Positions 6,421 through 15,554 of a stretch of DNA of 64,000 nt are shown here, one piece after another. The translations under genes were made by a program, and so were the position numbers. The notes under the pieces were generated by a model. It ran no database searches. It was not told the DNA's origin and saw only the letters and a list, made by a program, of their open reading frames with translations. Location: assembly GCF_000472705.1 (NCBI RefSeq), contig NZ_AXAE01000025.1:62109-126108 (forward strand), in the 5' to 3' direction. This stretch comes from Mesorhizobium erdmanii USDA 3471. Its GTDB lineage: Bacteria; Pseudomonadota; Alphaproteobacteria; Rhizobiales; Rhizobiaceae. The first letter of the stretch is position 1, and every line of letters begins with the position of its first letter.

Positions 6421-8748
6421 CTAGCGATCGCCGTGACGTCTAATTTGATCCTGCAGCTCTTCAATTGCGGCAACCGGCACCGTGTCGGCCTCTTCGTCAT
6501 CCACGGACGGCGACAGCGAACGAGCGCCGGCCTCTACCTCGTGATCGAGGGATGCGAGCAGCGCGGCGATCGACGTGGACTTGTTTCCCGGCCGGACCTG
6601 GAATTGCAAGACGCTCGCCTTGCCTTCAGACGCACTCGGGTCGGACGTATTTGAGGCTGCCGGCGCCGATTGCCGGCCAAGGGTGGGAAGCGGCCGCGGC
6701 GCATCCGCGGCCGTCTGATCGGTCCGCTTCGGCTTCAACTCCGCAACTTCAGCGGTGACCTCACTCTTTGCTCCAGCCTCACCACCCGCTCGACGGCCTC
6801 GGCTTGGCAGCACCCGCGGTGCATCCGCGCTGTCGCTATTCGCTTTTGGCTTTAACCCGACGGGACCAGCCCCTTCAGCCGCCGCACCAGTCGCGGGCGG
6901 CACCGCATCGACAGACGCTTTATCGCCCGAAATCGGCGCTTCGACGGTATCGGGTTCCCCCAACTCGAACGGCGCCGCTGGCGTACTGTTGGCCGCCGCT
7001 TCGACCTCCGCCATGGAGCGTAGCGGAAGATCCTGCCATCGTGAGAGAGGCGGAACCTTCAAGCGCCGGTGCCGAAATTCCTGGTAAGTCGCCTTATAAG
7101 GAGCGTCCTTATAATAGGTGATCTTGCGCACCATGAAACCAGGCGGGCTCGAGACCAGAACCACGGCCTGCTTCGCCGGCATTTGCCGAAGCTCCGCCGC
7201 CGTCCGGAACGGCCTTTCCTGATAACTTAAACTCTTGTCTCGGCCCCCGAATATGCCTTGACCAGCCCTGATGATCGGTGTGGGCACCTCGATCGTGGTC
7301 GGTCCCAGCATTACAGAGACATGTTCCGATGTCTCCACATCGTTCATGCGGATGAAAAGCTTCACCTGGCACGCTGTCACCGTGGTCTGCCGCGTCGCTT
7401 TTCCATAGACTTCGTCAAGCTGGGCAAGGTCCTGCAGGATCAGGACCATGCGAAATCCATAGCCCGCGTTGATAGCCAGCTTGGAAACGATAGTCTCCAT
7501 TTTGCCGAGCTGGCGAAACTCGTCGATCATCACCAGGACCTGATAGGGCTCGTCCGGGCCTGGTAAGGAAGCCATCAGCACATCATGGATTTGCTGAACC
7601 AGGAGTTTGATGATGGGCCGGAACACCTCGAGCTGCGCCACCGAGCAGCCGATGAAGAGAGCCGTCGGATCCTTGCGAAGGTTCGAGATATCGAAATCGG
7701 TCGACGCCGTTGCGGCTGCAACGAGATCATTGGTCCAGGGGTTGAGAGCCGCCGTCAGGTTGAAGAAGGCCGAGTTTCGCGTTTCCTTTTCCAGCGCAAT
7801 GAACTGGTTGAGCCCCTGCACGACCCACGAAGGCAGATATTTTTCCTCGTCATTGCGGATATTCGTCAGCACCCTCAAAAAATCCACGCCCGTCGACAGA
7901 AGCATCGCGACAGCTCGCAAATGACGCTGCCCCTCATAGCGTGGCGATGTCAGGACATAGCCGATCATGGCCGAAAGCAGCTGCCGACCGGCGCGCGCCC
8001 AGATCTCGGAACTCCCTGTCGCCTCGGGGATGATGAAGGAGGAGACCACCGCGCAGTCCGTCGGCATGCGCGCATCGCGCCGAATGAAATCCAGCGGATT
8101 ATAGCGATGCGAATCCCGCTCGCCGGGGGAAAAGAAAAAGACCTTGTCGCCGAGAGCCTGCCGGTGCGCACCGAACGCCTCGAAGTTTTCCCGCTTAGGA
8201 TCGAACCACACCGAGGATCCTCGCCACATATAACCGTTCGGTATGACAAAGCTGACGCCCTTGCCGGATCGGGTCGGCCCGACCACCAGGACGTGCGCGG
8301 GATCATCCGAGCGGATGGTCGCCCCACCCATCTTGCCGAGGATCAAGCCTTGCTTTGCCAGCAGGTTTTGCCTTTCGGCGTCCATGATCGTGCCGAACCG
8401 TGCATCGCCGTAGTGCTTTGGCTTGCGGTTGATCAGGCTTGCAAAGATCAGGCCGACGCCGATCGCCACGACAACCGCGACCGCGATCGCGCCCCGAATG
8501 ATCGTCTCGCCCTGCGTGGGATGATAGGCCAGGCGCTGGCTGAAATGCTGCCAGGCAACCAACAGGCCGCTCAGGCTGCGTTGCGCGTTCTGGTACTTTA
8601 GAAGCCCCCAGCGCGAGGCGCCTTCGGAAGGGAGGGCGGGATTCCAACGCCATGTCGCCACCAGCTCGTAGGCCAGGCTCCAAAGAGCAAAGAAGGCGGC
8701 GAGGCCGATGAGGCCGAGGAAAAGCCTATAAGCCAATAAGCGAGACAT
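6421..8748 (-). CDS. virD4: type IV coupling protein VirD4/TraG
   Basis: A 775-residue coupling ATPase that docks the relaxase-DNA complex on the secretion channel. Two N-terminal membrane segments (about 7-29 and 85-105) precede HYGDARFGT, the Walker A motif GPTRSGKG (157-164) and Walker B LVMIDEFRQLG (405-414), followed by the conserved QVKLFIRMNDVETSEHV region of TraG/VirD4. The last 200 residues are Pro/Ala/Lys-rich and probably a flexible tail that varies between systems. The start overlaps the virB11 end by 23 bp, so it is the last gene of the virB operon, whereas in Agrobacterium virD4 belongs to another operon. Confidence 0.93.
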   Translation of the reverse strand: MSRLLAYRLFLGLIGLAAFFALWSLAYELVATWRWNPALPSEGASRWGLLKYQNAQRSLSGLLVAWQHFSQRLAYHPTQGETIIRGAIAVAVVVAIGVGLIFASLINRKPKHYGDARFGTIMDAERQNLLAKQGLILGKMGGATIRSDDPAHVLVVGPTRSGKGVSFVIPNGYMWRGSSVWFDPKRENFEAFGAHRQALGDKVFFFSPGERDSHRYNPLDFIRRDARMPTDCAVVSSFIIPEATGSSEIWARAGRQLLSAMIGYVLTSPRYEGQRHLRAVAMLLSTGVDFLRVLTNIRNDEEKYLPSWVVQGLNQFIALEKETRNSAFFNLTAALNPWTNDLVAAATASTDFDISNLRKDPTALFIGCSVAQLEVFRPIIKLLVQQIHDVLMASLPGPDEPYQVLVMIDEFRQLGKMETIVSKLAINAGYGFRMVLILQDLAQLDEVYGKATRQTTVTACQVKLFIRMNDVETSEHVSVMLGPTTIEVPTPIIRAGQGIFGGRDKSLSYQERPFRTAAELRQMPAKQAVVLVSSPPGFMVRKITYYKDAPYKATYQEFRHRRLKVPPLSRWQDLPLRSMAEVEAAANSTPAAPFELGEPDTVEAPISGDKASVDAVPPATGAAAEGAGPVGLKPKANSDSADAPRVLPSRGRRAGGEAGAKSEVTAEVAELKPKRTDQTAADAPRPLPTLGRQSAPAASNTSDPSASEGKASVLQFQVRPGNKSTSIAALLASLDHEVEAGARSLSPSVDDEEADTVPVAAIEELQDQIRRHGDR

Positions 8749-9772
8749 TCTGGGGAACCTTTCTGGCGGCTCTCCACTCAGTCATGCGGTTGAACCAGAT
8801 CGCCGAAGTACCGCGCCAGCCGCCCCGGCGCGTCTGTTGGATCACAATCGGCAGGACCGACCGCACGTAATCGATGATCTCCGCCTTGCTCAGCCCGAGC
8901 CCAGCCTGCATGACCATCAAGGCCAGCTGCTCGAACGCACCGGCCGGGCTGTCCGCGTGGATCGTCGTGATCGATCCCGGATGACCCGTGTTGACGGCGC
9001 GCAAGAACGAATAGGCTTCCGCCCCCCGGATCTCGCCCAGGAAGATTCGATCCGGCCGCAAGCGCATGGCCGCCTGCAGCAGCGTTTCAACGGTCACGCG
9101 CGCCAGGCCCTGGTCGCCCTTTGACGCGACGAGGGGCAGATAATTGGGCTGGTGGGGTTTGACCTCGCGCGTATCCTCAATCGTGAGAATCCGCTCATCC
9201 GAAGGCACCTCGTGCAAAATCGCGTTCAGAAATGTCGTTTTGCCCGACGATGTGCCTCCCGAAAGCAAGATCGAATAACGTTCGCGCACGGCCAAGCGGA
9301 GGAAATCCTCGATCTTGCCGGCGTCGAGATATTCGCAAAGGGCGCTGTCGGTCTCGCTCAAGTTGCCGGGATCCTGGACGGAGATCGTATCGAACGCCCC
9401 CCGCTTCCGATAATCCTCAAGGCGCATATCCTTCACCACCTGCTTGCGGATCGCGAAGGCGCCCCCTGTCGGGGTTGCCGGCGCAAGCACGCCCTGAAAG
9501 CGTTCGCCGCCGGGGAGGGCGGCCGAAAGCAAGGGATTTTCCTCGCTGACCGACTGCGAGGATGATGCCGCTATACGTTCCATGAGGTACGTGATTGCGG
9601 CGCGGTCGAGCTCAGGCACGTCGAAGGGCTCCATATGGGTGGAGCCAACGATTTCGACCCATACAAGTCCAGGCCCGTTCGCACAGATTTCCACGACGCG
9701 CTCGTCGTCGAGCCAGCGCCGCACGGGCCCCAGCGCCTTATTTAGAAAGACGGTTCTTTGCTGCCCGCTCAC
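8726..9772 (-). CDS. virB11: VirB11 traffic ATPase
   Basis: A 348-residue hexameric ATPase of the inner-membrane face that switches the channel between pilus assembly and substrate transfer. The N-terminal domain spans about 1-155. The RecA-like domain has Walker A GGTSSGKT (172-179), the Asp box (ILTIEDTREV) and Walker B RIFLGEIRGAEAYSFLRA, followed by NTGHPGSITTIHADS with the His box. Length is normal for the family. It overlaps virB10 by 35 bp upstream and virD4 by 23 bp downstream, indicating coupled translation. Confidence 0.95.
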   Translation of the reverse strand: MSGQQRTVFLNKALGPVRRWLDDERVVEICANGPGLVWVEIVGSTHMEPFDVPELDRAAITYLMERIAASSSQSVSEENPLLSAALPGGERFQGVLAPATPTGGAFAIRKQVVKDMRLEDYRKRGAFDTISVQDPGNLSETDSALCEYLDAGKIEDFLRLAVRERYSILLSGGTSSGKTTFLNAILHEVPSDERILTIEDTREVKPHQPNYLPLVASKGDQGLARVTVETLLQAAMRLRPDRIFLGEIRGAEAYSFLRAVNTGHPGSITTIHADSPAGAFEQLALMVMQAGLGLSKAEIIDYVRSVLPIVIQQTRRGGWRGTSAIWFNRMTEWRAARKVPQNVSLIGL

Positions 9773-11096
9773 GTCGTATCTCCCTCAAAGCCTCGCGTAC
9801 CGGGTCCGGATAGAACTCCGAAAAATCGAGGTCGCGGCGCACGAACACCATGATGCGCGACCCCTGATCGACGTGGATCGTGGGCGCGATATTGATCGAG
9901 TTGCGAAGCGCCTCTTCGGCAATGCGGTTGAGGCTTTGCGAAATCTGTTGCGCGCCGATCTGGCGGGCGCTCTGCATGTACTGGTTGGGTTGCGTCTGGG
10001 TTGTCACCGTCTGTCCGGTCTGCGGATCAGTATAGGCCTGATTGGTGTTCGACCCGTTCTGGTCATTGCCAAGGTTGGCGATGAACTGGGTCGCGCCGCC
10101 CACGACACTTAGAAGGATCGCCGAGCCGAACCGCTCGAAATAATGGTTGTCGACCTCGCCCGGCATGCCGCTGCGACCGAGCTCGTCGGTGCCCGTCGAA
10201 CCGAGCTGCACCGACATGCCGTCCGATCGAAGCAGGCGTGTCCACACAATGAACACCCGCGTTTGGCCGGTTGCGAGGCCACTGCGATATTCACCGATAA
10301 GGCGGGAGCCACCGGGGATCAAAACCCTGCGACCATCGAACGACCATACATCCTCCGACACGACGGCCCGAACCATACCGGCAAGATCGCTCTGGATCGC
10401 GGTCTCGAGCACGCCCTTGATCATCGTCCCCTGGGCGACCAGAGCGTCGGTGCGCGGGTTCATCGTGGCCTTCGATGTATCCGCTCCGCTCTGGCTCGCC
10501 CGTGCCAAAAAACGCCGGTTGGGGTCCTCCTCGCCCTCGCCTGCGTTCCCGGCCGCCGCTGCATCCGTTCCATTGCCGCCCAGTGCTGATGCACTGCCAG
10601 GCGTATCGCCGCTATCGACGACGAGCTGCTTGGCGCCCAGGCGCTCCCATTTGCGGCGCTCCTCTTCTTCCTGCCTGCGCCGTTCTTCCTCAGCCAGACG
10701 CCGGGCCTCGGAATCGTCCTGAACCTGCTGTGGAGCCGCAGGCGGTTGCAATGCTGGCGGAGGGGGAGGGGGAGCCTCGATCGTCGACGGCGGCTGTGCT
10801 GGCGCCGCCGGCGGCTCCTCGGGAGCCGTCGGGATTTTCAGGGTCCCGTTATCAAGCTGGGGACGCGGCGTATCGAACCCTGGTGCGGGAAACTGTGTGG
10901 TGTGAAACTCCTCGCCATCCGACGCCGTCAACAGCGGCTTGTCCGACGCACGCGTCGCCGCATAGATCATCCAGCCGGCGAAGACCACCGCACCCAGCGG
11001 CACGGCGATCTTGAACAATGTGCTTGCGCCGAATTTTGGCGCGGCGACCGCCGTGCCCTCCTCAGCGAGCATTCTGTACTCATTGGGAGATGGCAT
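9738..11096 (-). CDS. virB10: VirB10 channel-core protein
   Basis: A 452-residue protein with one membrane helix (about residues 28-46, LFKIAVPLGAVVFAGWMIYA). A periplasmic Pro-rich and Glu/Arg-rich stretch follows (residues 75-155: PEEPPAAPAQPP, then a run of charged EERRRQEEEERRKWERL), then a C-terminal TrbI/VirB10 beta-barrel domain (from about 215: GTMIKGVLETAIQSDLAG, VLIPGGSRLIGEYRSG). The antenna segment before VVGGATQFIANLG carries the outer-membrane pore. It bridges inner and outer membrane and senses ATP use by VirB11/VirD4. The start overlaps the virB9 end by 17 bp. Confidence 0.93.
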   Translation of the reverse strand: MPSPNEYRMLAEEGTAVAAPKFGASTLFKIAVPLGAVVFAGWMIYAATRASDKPLLTASDGEEFHTTQFPAPGFDTPRPQLDNGTLKIPTAPEEPPAAPAQPPSTIEAPPPPPPALQPPAAPQQVQDDSEARRLAEEERRRQEEEERRKWERLGAKQLVVDSGDTPGSASALGGNGTDAAAAGNAGEGEEDPNRRFLARASQSGADTSKATMNPRTDALVAQGTMIKGVLETAIQSDLAGMVRAVVSEDVWSFDGRRVLIPGGSRLIGEYRSGLATGQTRVFIVWTRLLRSDGMSVQLGSTGTDELGRSGMPGEVDNHYFERFGSAILLSVVGGATQFIANLGNDQNGSNTNQAYTDPQTGQTVTTQTQPNQYMQSARQIGAQQISQSLNRIAEEALRNSINIAPTIHVDQGSRIMVFVRRDLDFSEFYPDPVREALREIRRERAAKNRLSK

Positions 11097-11916
11097 CGGG
11101 TCCCCTCACTTTCCGAACAGCCCCACCGCCGACACGCTGCGGCTCGTAAGGTTCAAGCCCGGTCGGTTCGTTTACATTGTTCAGTCTCAGATTGAAGACG
11201 CAGGTTGCTTCGTTGCCATTGCGCAGGGTCCATTGGTAATTGACCTTGTCGACGACGATGTACGCGCCCTCGCGGCGATAATTCACAAGGGTCTCATTGC
11301 GCTCGCTATCGACGACATAGATCGCCGGCACCTCCCTTGCCGGATCGAAGCGGAACCAGGTTTTCACGCCGTCGTCGTAGATCACGAGCGGCTTATTTGC
11401 CGACGACCCCTTATAGGCATAGGACGAGTTGGCATTTTCCGCCTTGAAGCCTTGCCGGTTCGGCTGCGCTGCCCGGGCCCGGGCTTCGTCCATCAGCGCC
11501 GCGTCCGACGCCTCTTCGGGATAGCGGAACTTGATCGCGTAGACTTGTTGCGCAACCGGCCGAAACTCGCCGTTGAGGAAGAACACGTAGCTGCGCTTGT
11601 TCGTCAGGACGTTGAGATTCCCGCCCGCATTCTTTTCGATCGGCTTCACAAACAGCACATTGCCCTTCTTGTTGGGCTCGATGCTCCAGGCCGGGACGTC
11701 GCCAGCGCCGAGGGTTTCGATCTTCTCGTCATCGCCGAATTCGATCATGGTCGAGGCGCCATAGCTCGCCGGCACCGACACGACATCGTCCTTTTGATAC
11801 CAGACGAAGCGAATGCGGCTGTCACGAGATCCCGCCCGAGGGGTCTGTTCGGCAAGGGCCGGCTGGACCGCGCAAACGGCGAGCCCGATTGCCATCAGGA
11901 TGCCGGCGACCTTCAT
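11080..11916 (-). CDS. virB9: VirB9 outer-membrane core protein
   Basis: A 278-residue secreted protein with an N-terminal signal peptide (MKVAGILMAIGLAVCAVQPALA, cleaved after Ala). The CagX/VirB9 domain includes RIRFVWYQKDDVVSVPASYG, a central NVLTNKRSYVFFL strand and the C-terminal NYQWTLRNGNEATCVFNLRL segment that meets VirB7 and VirB10. One cysteine near the C-terminus is available for a disulfide with the small lipoprotein. ATG overlaps the virB8 stop (ATGA at 11913-11916). Confidence 0.94.
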   Translation of the reverse strand: MKVAGILMAIGLAVCAVQPALAEQTPRAGSRDSRIRFVWYQKDDVVSVPASYGASTMIEFGDDEKIETLGAGDVPAWSIEPNKKGNVLFVKPIEKNAGGNLNVLTNKRSYVFFLNGEFRPVAQQVYAIKFRYPEEASDAALMDEARARAAQPNRQGFKAENANSSYAYKGSSANKPLVIYDDGVKTWFRFDPAREVPAIYVVDSERNETLVNYRREGAYIVVDKVNYQWTLRNGNEATCVFNLRLNNVNEPTGLEPYEPQRVGGGAVRKVRGPDAISQ

Positions 11917-12638
11917 TGCGGAGTCTCCGGAGTCGGTGCCGTCTCCTGATCGCGCCGATATTCAAGCACTTGGAAACCGAGCGGATTTTGAAAGCGAATC
12001 TCGTTTTTGGCTGGCGCGCCGGTGTAGCGGAACCGGATCAACGACACCCAATGCCGCTGCACCGTGTTAGCCTGGCTCTTTTCCTCCGTCATGAACCGGA
12101 CCAGAGCGGTCCTTTGGTTGGGAAATGTCACGGACTTCACGGTCACAGCCACGACGGTGTTTCGCCCGTAGAGCACGACGGGGTTGGTCACCTTGTTTGC
12201 CGGGCTGAAAAGCTCGACGAGCTCTCTCGAGGCATCGCCGGCGCTCAGCAATTGCGCGAGATCGAAGTTGTCCTTCAGCGCCTTCGGATCGTAGGTCTCG
12301 CGAGCCTTCACATAACGAACGATATCGAACATCCCCATCGACTCGTCCTGCTGCAAAGGACCGTCAGCCAGCGGCCGCTTCACCTCGACAAACCCGGTGG
12401 ATTTGTCGACCACCACCATGTAGGGCTCATAGGTCTTGAGCGGCAGCGCCAGGATCAGCGCGCCCACGGCTGCCACGGCAATGACCGAGGCGACGCTTGC
12501 CACACACCATGCCAGAGATCGCGACCAGCGATTGCGCCGCGCGATATCTTTTTCCCAGATTGCCGCATCCACGTAGTACGGCAATGGAGACTCGGTTTCC
12601 TTCGCCGGTCCCCCAGCGCTTTCCGTCACGTCGCTCAT
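11913..12638 (-). CDS. virB8: VirB8 assembly protein
   Basis: A 241-residue bitopic inner-membrane protein: short cytoplasmic N-terminus, YYVDAAIWEKDIARRNRWSR just before a membrane helix (about residues 44-67), then the periplasmic NTF2-like domain (EPYMVVVDKSTGFVEVKRPL, DIVRYVKARETYD, RHWVSLIRFRYTG). VirB8 nucleates channel assembly by contacting VirB9 and VirB10. There is a 12-bp gap to virB6 and an ATGA overlap with virB9. Confidence 0.93.
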   Translation of the reverse strand: MSDVTESAGGPAKETESPLPYYVDAAIWEKDIARRNRWSRSLAWCVASVASVIAVAAVGALILALPLKTYEPYMVVVDKSTGFVEVKRPLADGPLQQDESMGMFDIVRYVKARETYDPKALKDNFDLAQLLSAGDASRELVELFSPANKVTNPVVLYGRNTVVAVTVKSVTFPNQRTALVRFMTEEKSQANTVQRHWVSLIRFRYTGAPAKNEIRFQNPLGFQVLEYRRDQETAPTPETPQ

Positions 12639-12650
12639 TGGTGCCCCAAA

Positions 12651-13721
12651 CTATGCGGGATCCGTCAGCTTTCGCGAAAGCCGCGCATATTCCGCTGAAT
12701 TCTCGTATCTTCTTTGTGCGAGGCTCACGCGCGCCCGCTCGCGACCCGCCAAACGTTCCTGCCGCGTGCTCCAGCCCATGCGTCCCATCAGCGTCCGCTG
12801 ACCGGCTTGGCCCAGTGATCCGAAAGCCCCGCCGTAAAACCGCCCAAACGAAGGCGTTCCAATACCAATTCCGCCTGCGAGTGAGGCGGCAACGTTGGTG
12901 ATTTGCGACAGCAGCAGCACGCCGACGAGGCAGATCAGGATCAGCGGCGCGGCTTCGGTCAAAGTCGTTGTGGCGGCGCCGTTCGACCGGTTGACCGCGT
13001 CGAAATAGGTCTGGGTGATCGAGATGAAGAAGGCGCAGAAGGCGTAGACCAGAATCTGCACACACATGTACTGCACGATCGCGGTTATCCAGCCAGCGAA
13101 GAACCGGGTCGTGTAGCCGAACAGCATGAGAATGATGAACACTGGGGCGAGCGCCAGCAAAAGCCAAAGAAAGATCTTCGACAGGATGATGAGGAAGATC
13201 GCATAACCGATGAGCAGCGCGCCGACGACGAGGATGATTGCCGCCAGCACGTAGCCGCCGAAGTTCAACACCCCTAGGCTCTTGATAAAGGCAGAGGTGG
13301 AGTTGGCGAGCGAATCCCAGATATTTTGTAGGGCCGTCTGCACGGAATTGACGGAGTTCAGCCCGGCCGATGTCCCGGTCACATTCGCCGACACGCTCGT
13401 GAGAAGGCTGTTCCCGATCGCGGAAGGTGTCTCATTCGCGAACGAATAGGCATATGTTTGAAAGTCGCCCCAACTCGTCGCCAGAGCGTAGATGACGAAG
13501 GCGCGGAACAGGCGCCAGACCATCTCTTTTCCCGATCCGGTCGAGGTTCCCTGCCAGATGCTGATGGCCCAGAATATCACGTACAGCGTCAGCATCAGGC
13601 CGGCGACACCCACCTGTCCGCCGCGGGTCAAGGCGGACGCGAGGTTCTGGTAGGCTTGCGATACGTAGTTATTGCCGAACTGATCGACCTGTTGCAGAAG
13701 CGTCGTGATATTGAAGTTCAT
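12651..13721 (-). CDS. virB6: VirB6/TrbL-like polytopic channel protein
   Basis: A 356-residue protein with an N-terminal amphipathic stretch (QQVDQFGNNYVSQAYQNLASAL) followed by about six hydrophobic segments, including LMLTLYVIFWAISIW, YVLAAIILVVGALLIGYAIF and IFLWLLLALAPVFIILMLFG, with the conserved LAPVF...FAGWITAIVQY pattern of VirB6/TrbL. The C-terminal 60 residues are soluble and Arg-rich. It forms the inner-membrane DNA path. The start overlaps the lipoprotein stop (ATGA at 13718-13721). Confidence 0.92.
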   Translation of the reverse strand: MNFNITTLLQQVDQFGNNYVSQAYQNLASALTRGGQVGVAGLMLTLYVIFWAISIWQGTSTGSGKEMVWRLFRAFVIYALATSWGDFQTYAYSFANETPSAIGNSLLTSVSANVTGTSAGLNSVNSVQTALQNIWDSLANSTSAFIKSLGVLNFGGYVLAAIILVVGALLIGYAIFLIILSKIFLWLLLALAPVFIILMLFGYTTRFFAGWITAIVQYMCVQILVYAFCAFFISITQTYFDAVNRSNGAATTTLTEAAPLILICLVGVLLLSQITNVAASLAGGIGIGTPSFGRFYGGAFGSLGQAGQRTLMGRMGWSTRQERLAGRERARVSLAQRRYENSAEYARLSRKLTDPA

Positions 13722-13951
13722 TTATTCGCCATCCCACCTGGAAACAGAGATGGATCGCTATTGAGTGCCTTCATCGGACCACACTCGAATGGCTTCGCCG
13801 CTTCTGTTTTTGGTTCGGGCGCCGCGAACCCCAGGGGCTGCATCGGTCCCTCGTCGCGCGAGCATGGAGCCTTCAGCGGCTTGTGGCCGCACCCGGAGGT
13901 CGCGACAGCGCCAATGATGGCGGCCGCTGATAGAAGCAAGCGCACAGTCAT
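13718..13951 (-). CDS. small lipoprotein, VirB7-like
   Basis: A 77-residue protein with a lipoprotein signal peptide: MTVRLLLSAAAIIGAVATSGC, with the lipobox cysteine at residue 21. The rest is short, Pro-rich, with two further cysteines (APC, FEC). Size, lipobox and position between virB5 and virB6 fit VirB7, the lipoprotein that stabilises VirB9, although many systems encode an entry-exclusion lipoprotein (EexN-like) at this spot. It overlaps both neighbours by ATGA junctions. Confidence 0.75.
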   Translation of the reverse strand: MTVRLLLSAAAIIGAVATSGCGHKPLKAPCSRDEGPMQPLGFAAPEPKTEAAKPFECGPMKALNSDPSLFPGGMANK

Positions 13952-14661
13952 TGGCCGGATTTGTATTCGAGCCCCCGCGAGGCCTGGGTGATCAGGTTCA
14001 TACGATCGATGTTTTCCTGGTTGGCGGCCGCCGTTGCGGTGTTCACCGCGCCGATCAGCTCGTTCACGGTCAGACCGGTTTGCACCATGATCTGGCTGTT
14101 CTGATCGATCGAGCCCTTAATGTCCTGCGCCGTGCCGATCCGCTGAGCGCCCGACTGAAAAGCGTTGGAACGCGTCTTCACCCCGTTTTGCGAGGAGTCG
14201 ACCAGTCCGGTGACCGTGGCCGCGACGTTCACCAGGGCGCTGTAGTTCTTATCCATCTGCGTCGTCTGGCCATTGATCAGACCCGAGATGGTTTTCACCA
14301 GCTGCAGGCCGTTGATCAGGTTGGAAACGATCCCCTGCGATCCGTTGCCGAGGCCGGCGAACGACAACGAGCCACCCGAGATCACGCTACCAAGCGAAGG
14401 CGCGCCCCCCATCGAGAAGCCGCCATTGCCCAACGCCATCTGCGCCAGCTGGCCGGCCTGGCTCGACCGGTCGCCCGTGACGGCCTGGAGCGTCTTTTGC
14501 GTATAGTTCATGATGTTGCGGTCGGTGCTGAGGATCTCGCTCGTGGCCGATGCAATCTGCCGAGCCTGCTCCAGATTGGCCTCGTCGATCGTAGGCACCT
14601 GCGCAAAGGCGATGCCGCCAAAGCCAAGCAAGAGTGCCGCTGTTAACGCAATTCCACGCAT
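13948..14661 (-). CDS. virB5: VirB5/TrbJ-like secreted protein
   Basis: A 237-residue protein with a signal peptide (MRGIALTAALLLGFGGIAFA) and a mostly helical mature part (IDEANLEQARQIASATSEIL, STDRNIMNYTQKTLQAV, QSGAQRIGTAQDIKGSID, RMNLITQASRGLEYKSGQ). VirB5-type proteins form the pilus tip and contact the recipient. The glycine/serine-rich loop in the middle (residues 80-110) is longer than in Agrobacterium VirB5. Family assignment rests on helical pattern and gene order. Confidence 0.78.
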   Translation of the reverse strand: MRGIALTAALLLGFGGIAFAQVPTIDEANLEQARQIASATSEILSTDRNIMNYTQKTLQAVTGDRSSQAGQLAQMALGNGGFSMGGAPSLGSVISGGSLSFAGLGNGSQGIVSNLINGLQLVKTISGLINGQTTQMDKNYSALVNVAATVTGLVDSSQNGVKTRSNAFQSGAQRIGTAQDIKGSIDQNSQIMVQTGLTVNELIGAVNTATAAANQENIDRMNLITQASRGLEYKSGQ

Positions 14662-14672
14662 AGCGCTGTCTC

Positions 14673-15554
14673 CTATTGAGCCTGATATTGCTTGACAGCC
14701 GACATCAGTTCGTCGGTCGTCATGGTGACGGGGGCGCTGGTCGCGTCCCTTTGGATTTGCGTAAGCATGGGCGATACGTTTTCAACCGTGTCGGTCGTGC
14801 GCGGCGCCGGGCATGCGCTGTCCGTCGACGAGCAGCATGGGTTGCCGGCTTTGCCGATGCCACTCGACCCCCCGGGGCAGCTCGTCGCGCCACCGGAGCC
14901 AGGCGGCGGGGACGCGGGAGTGGGCACCACCAGGCCGGAGGATCCGCGGCTCGTCAGTGTGGCAGTGCCGATGTTGCGCACGTTGAAAGCTTGGGCGAAG
15001 AAGCCTGTCGCCTGGATCACCTCGTTGAAAGTCAGCCCGCCTTGGGCGCGGATTGCGCTGTTGCGGTCGAAGGCTTCCATGACCGTTCTGTCGGTCCCGA
15101 TATCCTGCCCCATGGTCTCGAAGACCTGTCTATTGGGGGCCACCGTCGACATGCTGCCGTTCATGCCGCCGAGAACCTGACCGGTGCTGTCGAGCAGGCT
15201 TCTTTCACCGGCATTGCCGCCGACAGCGCCCGACCCCGACCCGGTTGAGGCGAACGCCGAAGAGCCCTTGATGTCGGGATTGGCCTGTTCCAAGGACGCC
15301 CGGCCACTCGCCGGATCGACCGAAGCCTTCGGGCTCTTCACGTTCTGCGCCTTTTTGGGCGTCGTCACCGAGCAATTGACGCCCTGCGTGGCGGACTTCG
15401 TGTCCTCCTGGATGAGCTTGATCTGAACCTTGTCGGCCTTGTCCTCGCTCCGCTGCGACAGAATAGGGCTGTCAGAAACCGGCACGGCCGCCATGGCCGT
15501 CGATCCCGCGAAAATCGTCACAAGGGCGGCCGTCGCGCCCATGATGGTCTTCAT
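14673..15554 (-). CDS. secreted protein of unknown function between virB4 and virB5
   Basis: A 293-residue protein with a clear signal peptide (MKTIMGATAALVTIFAGSTAMA). The mature chain is low in hydrophobic residues and rich in Ser/Gly/Thr. It contains a cysteine cluster (CPGGSSGIGKAGNPCCSS...CPAP, about 227-252) that could form disulfides in the periplasm. The segment GGLTFNEVIQATGFFAQAFN parallels GLTVNELIGAVNTATAAAN of the next gene, so the two may be distant relatives. It starts inside the virB4 stop (ATGA) and lies 11 bp before virB5, so it is an integral operon member without a counterpart in the classic virB1-11 set. Confidence 0.7.
   Translation of the reverse strand: MKTIMGATAALVTIFAGSTAMAAVPVSDSPILSQRSEDKADKVQIKLIQEDTKSATQGVNCSVTTPKKAQNVKSPKASVDPASGRASLEQANPDIKGSSAFASTGSGSGAVGGNAGERSLLDSTGQVLGGMNGSMSTVAPNRQVFETMGQDIGTDRTVMEAFDRNSAIRAQGGLTFNEVIQATGFFAQAFNVRNIGTATLTSRGSSGLVVPTPASPPPGSGGATSCPGGSSGIGKAGNPCCSSTDSACPAPRTTDTVENVSPMLTQIQRDATSAPVTMTTDELMSAVKQYQAQ

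Noticed and set aside
7585..8601. A 338-residue plus-strand frame opposite virD4
   Set aside because: It mirrors the high-G+C third codon positions of virD4; its composition is atypical and no motif is present.
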